Source: Flavobacteriaceae bacterium CG2_30_34_30 (GTDB taxonomy: Bacteria > Bacteroidota > Bacteroidia > Flavobacteriales > Flavobacteriaceae). From it: a stretch of DNA of 64,000 bases. This document shows, piece by piece, positions 1-7,262 of this stretch (positions are counted from its first letter, which is position 1; the number at the start of each line of letters is the position of its first letter). The notes under the pieces are model-generated. The model ran no database searches. It was not told the origin of the DNA and saw only the letters and a list, made by a program, of their open reading frames with translations. The stretch spans positions 1 through 64,000 of the forward strand of contig MNYN01000067.1 of assembly GCA_001873105.1 (NCBI GenBank), read 5' to 3'. A program made the position numbers and the translations under genes.

Positions 1-264
1 CTTAAAGCGTTTAGGACTTCACAATGGTGTGCTTGCTCATCTAGCCTAATAGCCTCTTATCTGATTCCTGTTCGTCAGTACCGAGTTTTGTAGTTTCGCT
101 TCCTTCAGTCCTAACCTCACGGTTAGCAACCCCCGTATCAAGTACGGGGCAGGCTTTGCGACTTACTAATGGTTCAAGGCGTTATCCCTGCCCATAAGGG
201 ACTTGCACCCTCTAAATTAATTATTTACCTTTCGGCAAATAAAAGAGGCCCATGCTGGGCACAC
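1..264 (-). mobile_element. Group II intron, 5' portion (domain I), truncated by the window edge; the intron-encoded protein would lie to the left
   Basis: Reverse complement begins GTGTGCCCAGCATGGGCC, matching the group II intron 5' end (GUGYGCCCAGCAUGGGC). It continues with GAGGGTGCAAGTCCC and CTGAAGGAAGCGAAACTACAAAACTCGGTACTGACGAACAGGAATCAGATAAGAGGC, which are recognisable domain I motifs. The exact 5' nucleotide is ambiguous because of a GT repeat. Confidence 0.85.
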
Positions 265-460
265 ACACAGTATATAAGCTATGGCTTGGACTATCCTTAC
301 TTGGAAAATCTGCCGATTTCCCAAAGCCAGTTTTTATCTGGAGAGGTTCGTGCCGAGACACACCACAGCTCATATACATAAACGTTGTGAGCTATTGCAG
401 ACTGAGGGAGACATTGTCAGGAATTTTTAGTTTGGTAATAAAACAATAACAGGATAAAAT

Positions 461-922
461 ATGAAACCTCTTTATTTGCAATTTATAATGATTTTAAGTG
501 CATTGTCGATGTTTACTGGAAATGCACAAATTCAAATCAGAAAAAATACCTCTTGTACGGAAAATGTCCTAATCAGATTTGATAAAACGGACGGAGATTA
601 CAACACCATTGAACTGCCTCAGAGTATAAAAAATAATTGTAATTGGGTCAATCTTAAACTTTCCGAAAACCTCAAAGATTCTATTGAAGAAATATCTCTC
701 GACAGGACACTTTTTGAAATAAAAGATGATTCGTACTATAATATATTTTACAAATACAATAAACATAAACAAGGTGTAAAGTTATTTGTAAAATTGCTTA
801 ATGATAAAGGTTGTTTAGAGATTTTGTTGGATAGTCATTATAATCTAGCAGTATTGAGCAGACCAAATAATCAATGGGAATTAGAATATTCAGGTTATTA
901 TGAAATAAACTGGAAAGAATAA
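461..922 (+). CDS. Small secreted protein of unknown function
   Basis: 153 aa ORF with N-terminal signal peptide (MKPLYLQFIMILSALSMFTGNAQ); no recognised family. Confidence 0.6.
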   Translation: MKPLYLQFIMILSALSMFTGNAQIQIRKNTSCTENVLIRFDKTDGDYNTIELPQSIKNNCNWVNLKLSENLKDSIEEISLDRTLFEIKDDSYYNIFYKYNKHKQGVKLFVKLLNDKGCLEILLDSHYNLAVLSRPNNQWELEYSGYYEINWKE

Positions 923-959
923 TGTGGGACTAATATTTTCAAAACTTTTTGCAGTGCAC

Positions 960-1078
960 AAACAACAACTCACAACACCAGTAACCGTTGCACAAGCCTT
1001 TAAATTTTTTACATCATTTTTCTATACAACAAAAAACGGAAGATTTCAAAAACTTTGCTTTACGTTGTGTTGTTGTTT
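960..1078. repeat. Imperfect inverted repeat (attC-like candidate): AAACAACAACtcACAAC ... GTTGTGTTGTTGTTT
   Basis: Arm 960-976 pairs with 1064-1078 with a 2-nt bulge. ACGTTGTG at 1062-1069 is also present at 382-389 on the other side of the 461-922 ORF. Confidence 0.5.
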
Positions 1079-1272
1079 AAACTTTAATTTATTCCAAAAA
1101 AAGATACTAGTAAATTACATGGATTATTTTAATGGCTTATTATAGCAGAGGGGTTAATTATATATGAAAGGTGGAGCTAGTTTGTTGCATCTAGGGATTG
1201 AAAAATTCTGAAGATTTGAGATTGATAAAACGGCTTTTTAACCAGTTACTGACAATTTTCAATAATTAAATT

Positions 1273-2127
1273 CTACAACAAACTCTTTACTGCTGGAAGT
1301 ACATTTACTGTTCTGTTTGTAATATCATAACAATCACCTGCAGAAAGTACATGGGTAATTAGGTTAGTCATTGTTAATGGCGTTCCTTCTTTTAAAATTG
1401 CTATGTTATTATGAGTAAGTTTTCCGGGATCAAAAACGATAACCATGCCGGAGCCAATAACAGAGCAAGAATTACCTTCTTTGATTATTAAACCGGTATC
1501 TTCTGCAAGACCAATACCTAGGCGGTTTGGGAATCTGGCTACAGCTTCACTAATTCTTCCAAAACGGCCTCTTTGTATAAAATGGGTGTCTATGATTAAC
1601 TCTGAAATTAAATGTAACCCTTTACGCATACTAATACTTCCTTTTATAAAGGATTCCTTGCTACTGCCTCCTGAAATCATTTCAGCCGACATACACATCG
1701 CTCCGGCACTGGTTCCGGCAATTACAAATACTTCGTTTTGATACCGTTTTAATAAAAGTTTATGAAAAGCGGTATTTCTAATATTTGATGTAATTTTAGA
1801 TTGGTTTCCACCCGAAAACATAACACAATCGGCTTCTTGTAACAATTGTAAAGTACTTTCTTGGTTTGCGTGTTCTTTGGAACTTATAAAAACAGGTTCC
1901 ACATTTTTACAACCTAATTTTTCAAAAGCATCTAGATAATTTTGACCCACTTCTTTAGGAATACTTGACGCCGTTGTAACCACTAAAATTCGTGCGCTTG
2001 GCCCACCACTTTCAGAAACAACATGCGATAAAATACCTTCGCTAACAAAATCTAATCGGAAACGTTCTGCAACATGAAATCCTTTGTCTTCATTTCCACC
2101 TATAGGAATAAGAGTTCCTTTTATCAT
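1273..2127 (-). CDS. cphB: Cyanophycinase (peptidase S51 family)
   Basis: 284 aa; IPIGGNEDKG start, FSGGNQSKI, and GTSAGAMCMS nucleophile motif; divergent from cphA. Confidence 0.92.
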   Translation of the reverse strand: MIKGTLIPIGGNEDKGFHVAERFRLDFVSEGILSHVVSESGGPSARILVVTTASSIPKEVGQNYLDAFEKLGCKNVEPVFISSKEHANQESTLQLLQEADCVMFSGGNQSKITSNIRNTAFHKLLLKRYQNEVFVIAGTSAGAMCMSAEMISGGSSKESFIKGSISMRKGLHLISELIIDTHFIQRGRFGRISEAVARFPNRLGIGLAEDTGLIIKEGNSCSVIGSGMVIVFDPGKLTHNNIAILKEGTPLTMTNLITHVLSAGDCYDITNRTVNVLPAVKSLL

Positions 2128-2244
2128 AAAAAAATAAAAAAATTATTTGCAAAAATAGTCTATATTTAGTCTGTTTCAAAGCATAGGCTTGTATAAAAAG
2201 TTAAAAATATTAAATGTTGCAAACCTTAAACACCTATTAATAAT

Positions 2245-4884
2245 ATGAGAATAAGAGAATTAAATGCAATGCGAGGGCCAAATTATTGGTCAGTCAGACG
2301 CCATAAACTAATTGTAATGGTGCTTGATTTAGAAGAAATGGAACAACGCCCATCCAATAAAATTAAAGGTTTTAGCGAAAGGTTAAAAACCATGTTCCCT
2401 ACCATGTTTGAACATCGATGTTCTGAAGGAACTCCTGGCGGTTTTTTTAAGCGCGTGGATGAGGGTACTTGGATGGGACATGTTATTGAGCATATAGCAC
2501 TAGAAATTCAGTCGTTAGCGGGTATGGATGTTGGTTTTGGAAGAACTCGTGGTTATGGTGAAGACGGCGTTTATAATGTGGTGTTTGCCTATATGGAAGA
2601 AAAAGTGGGCCGTTATGCGGCAAAAGCTGCTTTACGTATTTGTGAAGCCCTCATTTCTGGAGATTCCTATGATTTAGAAGCAGATATACAAGAAATGCGC
2701 GAAATAAGAGAAGCAGAGCGTTTAGGACCAAGCACTGGTTCTATAGTAGAGGAAGCAGCAAGCAGGGGAATTCCTTGGATTCGCCTTAATAAATATTCGC
2801 TTTGCCAATTGGGTTATGGCGCCAATCAAAAGAAAATACAAGCCACAGTAACCAGTCAAACCAGTAGCATAGGAGTAGAATTGGCTTGTGATAAAGAGGA
2901 TACAAAGTTTCTTTTAGAACAGGCAGAAGTATTGGTTCCAAGAGGGGAAATTATCCGCACCGAAAGTGGCCTAAAAGAAGCGGTTTCTTATGTAGGCTAT
3001 CCATTAGTTACTAAACCTGTTGACGGCAATCATGGCAGAGGTATTACCGTTGATATAAACTCTTGGGAAGAAGCATTAGAAGGTTTTCAAGCGGCAAAAG
3101 TAGTTTCTAATTCCGTTATTGTTGAAAAATTTATTACCGGTGAAGATTACCGACTTTTGGTAATTAACCACAGATTAGTAGCGGCTGCAAAACGAACTCC
3201 TGCACATGTTATTGGTGATGGAAAATCTACATTACAAGAACTTATTGATAAAGTAAATAGCGATCCAAGACGTGGTTACGGGCATGAAAATGTATTAACC
3301 CAAATCACAGTGAATGATTTAACCAAAAGTATTATTGCCTCTTACGGATATACACTAAATACCATTGCAAAAGAAGGCGAACAAGTAATCTTAAAGGACA
3401 CCGCTAATTTAAGTACAGGAGGAACTTCAGAAGATGTTACAGATATTGTGCATCCTGCAAATGTTTTTATGGCCGAACGTATTTCAAAAATTATTGATTT
3501 AGATATTTGTGGAATTGATGTAATGACCAGCGATATTAGCCAACCTCTTGAAGAAACAGGAGGTGCTGTATTAGAGGTAAATGCAGGTCCTGGATTTAGA
3601 ATGCATTTAGCACCAACCCAAGGGCTGCCAAGAAACGTAGCAGCTGATGTGGTAGATATGTTATTTCCACCGGGAGCTTCTTGTAAAATTCCAATAGTAG
3701 CCGTTACGGGTACAAATGGCAAAACCACCACCACAAGGTTAATTGCTCATATGGCTAAAATGAAAGGGTTTAAAGTGGGTTATACAACCAGTGATGGGGT
3801 TTATATTCAAAATAGAATGTTAATGAAAGGTGATTGTACCGGCCCTTCAAGCGCTGAATTTGTACTAAAAGATCCAACCGTAAATTTTGCCGTTTTAGAA
3901 TGTGCCCGTGGCGGTTTGTTAAGAGCCGGATTAGGATTTCACAAATGCGATTTTGGTATCGTTACCAATGTTGCCTCAGATCATTTGGGGTTAAAAGGAA
4001 TTCATACTATAGAACAATTGGCAAAAGTAAAAGGAGTTATTCCTGAAACCGTACATAAAGATGGTTACGCCATATTAAATGCCGATGATGAATTGGTATA
4101 TGCAATGAGGAAAACTGTGGACTGTAATGTGGCACTTTTTTCCATCGACGAAAACAATCCGCATATTAAATCAATGGCAAAAGTGGGAGGAATCTCTGCT
4201 ATTTATGAAAATGGTTTTATCACCATCTGCAGAGGCGAATGGAAAATGAGAGTGATTAAAGCCATCAACGTGCCACTTACCTTTGGAGGTAAAGCAATTT
4301 TTATGATTAAAAACGTTCTTCCTGCGGTGCTTGCCGGTTATTTAAATGGATTTAGCATTGAAGACATTAAAGTCTCCTTGGAAACATTTATTCCCTCACC
4401 CGGACAAACGCCTGGAAGATTAAATCTCTTTACTTTTGAAAACTTTCAGGTACTTCTTGATTATGCACACAATCCTGCGGGACTTCGTGCTTTACAAGAT
4501 TTGACCGATAGATTAGATGCCACCTATAAAGTGGGAATTATTGCAGGGGTGGGCGATAGGCGCGAAGAAGATACTCAGGAATTGGGAAGTATCGCCGCAG
4601 AAATGTTTGATGAAATCATTATACGTCAAGACAAAAATTTAAGAGGCAAAACGGAAAATGAAATTATTAAAATGTTGGATGAGGGTATTAAAAAAGCGGG
4701 ATTAAATAAAAAAACCAGCATTATTCCTTCTGAAAAAGAAGCCATTACTTATGCCATAAAAAATGCTAAAAAAGGCTCTTTAATTGTTATTTGTAGTGAT
4801 GTTATTCCGGAGGCTTTAAATTTGGTTTCCAAGTTTAAAGAAGAGGAAGCAAATCGCTTGTTTAATTTCTCAACCGGCGAGTGA
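2245..4884 (+). CDS. cphA: Cyanophycin synthetase
   Basis: 879 aa; N-terminal ATP-grasp region and Mur-ligase domain (VTGTNGKTTTTRLIAHM). Confidence 0.95.
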   Translation: MRIRELNAMRGPNYWSVRRHKLIVMVLDLEEMEQRPSNKIKGFSERLKTMFPTMFEHRCSEGTPGGFFKRVDEGTWMGHVIEHIALEIQSLAGMDVGFGRTRGYGEDGVYNVVFAYMEEKVGRYAAKAALRICEALISGDSYDLEADIQEMREIREAERLGPSTGSIVEEAASRGIPWIRLNKYSLCQLGYGANQKKIQATVTSQTSSIGVELACDKEDTKFLLEQAEVLVPRGEIIRTESGLKEAVSYVGYPLVTKPVDGNHGRGITVDINSWEEALEGFQAAKVVSNSVIVEKFITGEDYRLLVINHRLVAAAKRTPAHVIGDGKSTLQELIDKVNSDPRRGYGHENVLTQITVNDLTKSIIASYGYTLNTIAKEGEQVILKDTANLSTGGTSEDVTDIVHPANVFMAERISKIIDLDICGIDVMTSDISQPLEETGGAVLEVNAGPGFRMHLAPTQGLPRNVAADVVDMLFPPGASCKIPIVAVTGTNGKTTTTRLIAHMAKMKGFKVGYTTSDGVYIQNRMLMKGDCTGPSSAEFVLKDPTVNFAVLECARGGLLRAGLGFHKCDFGIVTNVASDHLGLKGIHTIEQLAKVKGVIPETVHKDGYAILNADDELVYAMRKTVDCNVALFSIDENNPHIKSMAKVGGISAIYENGFITICRGEWKMRVIKAINVPLTFGGKAIFMIKNVLPAVLAGYLNGFSIEDIKVSLETFIPSPGQTPGRLNLFTFENFQVLLDYAHNPAGLRALQDLTDRLDATYKVGIIAGVGDRREEDTQELGSIAAEMFDEIIIRQDKNLRGKTENEIIKMLDEGIKKAGLNKKTSIIPSEKEAITYAIKNAKKGSLIVICSDVIPEALNLVSKFKEEEANRLFNFSTGE

Positions 4885-4921
4885 GTAACTAGGCATGTAC
4901 CTTTTTCAGTTAATAACAATA

Positions 4922-4958
4922 AAAACCTATTAAGCCCCTTGCTTAATAGGTTTTTTTT
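4922..4958. terminator. Bidirectional intrinsic terminator between convergent cphA and MFS genes
   Basis: AAAACCTATTAAGC-CCCTT-GCTTAATAGGTTTTTTTT. Confidence 0.8.
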
Positions 4959-6246
4959 GTTTCAAAATCCCAAAAAGCAAGATATACCCATAACAAATAA
5001 TAAGCAAAAGCAATGCCCACTTAAATCCAAATAAGTCAGTTAAATAGCCATAGGCTGGAGGAATTATAGCTCCGCCAACGATTGCCATACACAACAATCC
5101 CGAAGCTTGTGGTTTTAAATCTCCTAAACCTTCTAAGGTAAGAGTGAAAATGGTGGGAAACATTATAGAGTTAAATAATCCAACTGCTAATATAGAAAAC
5201 ATGGCAACTACTCCAAAGGTGCTCATGGAAATAAACAACATGGCCATCGCTATAAATGCAAAAATTGCTAGTACGCCTGAAGGGTTATAAACTCGGGTTA
5301 GATAAGCTCCTATAAACCTTCCCACCATTGCGCCACTCCAATACAGCACAACAAAGGCACCAACTATGCCCTTCGGGTCTTTTCCTTCCAGCGGACTGTT
5401 TAAAATGTGTTGTGCTACATAATGTAACGATTTGTTATCTAATATGACCGAAGCCATATTCATGTCCAGAAAATAATTTACTAAATAACTCCCTATAGCT
5501 ACTTCAGCACCTACATAAAGAAATATTCCTAAAACGCCCAACAATACGTTCTTGTTTTTCAGCAACTTGCCATAACCGTCTTTAGGAGCTTTTTCTAAGA
5601 TTTTTGGGAGTTTTATAAATACAAAAAACAAGGCAAGTATGGCTATTGCAAAAGCAAGAAATAGAAATGGTTTTTGTACCGCAGCTGCTTCCGTAATTAA
5701 ATAAGAGCTTTGTTCCTTTTCACTTAAAAGTAAAATTTCTTGAGAAGATTTTATACTGTCACTCAATAAAAACATTGCCCCAACAATAGGTGCAATAGCA
5801 GTACCCAATGAATTAAACGCTTGTGAAAGATTTAGCCGGCTGGATGCCCCTGGTTCACTTCCCAAAACAGATACATAAGGGTTTGCAGCAACTTGCAGAA
5901 TAGTCATACCGGCAGCTAGTGTAAAATAGCCCAACAGAAACACACTAAACAAACGCTCGGAAGCTGCCGGATAAAAAAGCAAGCAGCCTAGTGCCATGGT
6001 TCCTAACCCTAAAACAACTCCTTTTTGATACCCAATGCGGGAAAGCAAAAATCCCGCTGGCACTGAAAAAACAAAATAGGCTATAAAAAATGCAAACTGT
6101 ACTAATCCGGCTTCAAAATAAGAAAGTTCAAAAACCTCCCGCAATCGAGGTATCAAACTGTCAACCAAAACGGTAATAAAACCCCAAAGAAAAAAAAGAA
6201 TCGTTATAATGGCAAAAGCCGAACGGTAGTTGGTTTTATGTGACAT
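4930..6246 (-). CDS. Sugar MFS transporter (FucP/GluP-like)
   Basis: 438 aa; 12-TM-like, FFLWGFITVLVDSLIPRLRE, LQVAANPYVSVLG motifs. Confidence 0.9.
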   Translation of the reverse strand: MSHKTNYRSAFAIITILFFLWGFITVLVDSLIPRLREVFELSYFEAGLVQFAFFIAYFVFSVPAGFLLSRIGYQKGVVLGLGTMALGCLLFYPAASERLFSVFLLGYFTLAAGMTILQVAANPYVSVLGSEPGASSRLNLSQAFNSLGTAIAPIVGAMFLLSDSIKSSQEILLLSEKEQSSYLITEAAAVQKPFLFLAFAIAILALFFVFIKLPKILEKAPKDGYGKLLKNKNVLLGVLGIFLYVGAEVAIGSYLVNYFLDMNMASVILDNKSLHYVAQHILNSPLEGKDPKGIVGAFVVLYWSGAMVGRFIGAYLTRVYNPSGVLAIFAFIAMAMLFISMSTFGVVAMFSILAVGLFNSIMFPTIFTLTLEGLGDLKPQASGLLCMAIVGGAIIPPAYGYLTDLFGFKWALLLLIICYGYILLFGILKQKKPIKQGA

Positions 6247-6250
6247 AGTG

Positions 6251-7255
6251 TTATGATTTCATATAATATTCTGGAATGTGTTTTTTGTTTTCCTCATTTT
6301 GATAAACTGTATAAACAAAGCCTTTTTGAATGCTATAAGCTCCGGTTTGGCCTTGTTTATTTACAGCGATATAGCCCACTTGAAAATCTTTTATACGCTC
6401 GCCGCTCTTTTTTACGATGCGGTTTATAGCTTCTTCACAAGCTTCTTGGGGACTTTTGCCTTGTCGCATCAATTCGACAATCAAAAAGCTTCCCACGGTT
6501 TTTAATACTTCTTCACCCAGTCCAGTTGCTGTAGCAGCGCCCACTTCATTATCTACAAATAATCCGGAGCCTATTATAGGCGAATCCCCAACACGCCCAG
6601 CCATTTTGTATGCAAGACCACTGGTAGTACATCCGCCTGAGATGTTGCCTTTTTGATCTATTGCCAGCATCCCGATGGTATCGTGATTTTCAATGTTGAT
6701 AATGGGTTGGTATTGTGAAGTAATTTTCCATGCTTCCCAGGCCTTTTTTGAGTTTTCGGTGAGAAGATTTACTTTTTCAAAGCCAATTTCTAAGGCAAAT
6801 TGTTCTGCACCTTTACCTGCAAGTAAAACATGAGGGGTTTCTTCCATCACCTTTCGTGCTACTGAAATGGGGTGTAAAATATTTTGAAGATAAACCACAG
6901 CCCCATAATCTCCTTCTGGGTTCATAATACAGGCATCCAGTGTTACATTACCGTCTCTGTCAGGCAATCCACCAATTCCAACCGATTGACCGTCGGCATT
7001 GGCCTCTTCAACCATACAGCCTTGTTCGATGGCATCCAGCGAACTGCCACCTTTTTGCATCACCTCCCAAGCTTTTGCGGTAGCTTCTTTTACATCCCAG
7101 GTAGCGATGACCAAAGGGAAACTTCCCGAAATTGTCAATTTTTCAGTATTGGTCTTTTTTTCCTCAGATGTTTTTGCACAAGCTAGTGCTGCCATACCGG
7201 CAGAAATTCCTATTCCGGTGATGGCTGTGTTTTGAATGAATTTTCTTCTGTTCAT
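6251..7255 (-). CDS. N4-(beta-N-acetylglucosaminyl)-L-asparaginase (glycosylasparaginase, Ntn hydrolase)
   Basis: 334 aa; Tat-like MNRRKFIQNTAITG leader; HDTIGMLAID with autocatalytic Thr; GRVGDSPIIGSGLFVDNEVGAATATGLGEE. Confidence 0.93.
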   Translation of the reverse strand: MNRRKFIQNTAITGIGISAGMAALACAKTSEEKKTNTEKLTISGSFPLVIATWDVKEATAKAWEVMQKGGSSLDAIEQGCMVEEANADGQSVGIGGLPDRDGNVTLDACIMNPEGDYGAVVYLQNILHPISVARKVMEETPHVLLAGKGAEQFALEIGFEKVNLLTENSKKAWEAWKITSQYQPIINIENHDTIGMLAIDQKGNISGGCTTSGLAYKMAGRVGDSPIIGSGLFVDNEVGAATATGLGEEVLKTVGSFLIVELMRQGKSPQEACEEAINRIVKKSGERIKDFQVGYIAVNKQGQTGAYSIQKGFVYTVYQNEENKKHIPEYYMKS

Positions 7256-7262
7256 AATTAAT

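Noticed and set aside
169-449. Two short overlapping + strand ORFs at the left end
   Set aside because: They overlap the minus-strand group II intron RNA and its exon junction; no protein-like features.
924-1145. 73-aa ORF downstream of the small secreted protein
   Set aside because: Lies across the inverted-repeat structure, low-complexity Phe/Leu composition, likely non-coding.
3342-3734. 130-aa minus-strand ORF inside cphA
   Set aside because: Antisense to conserved Mur-ligase/ATP-grasp coding sequence; no independent support.
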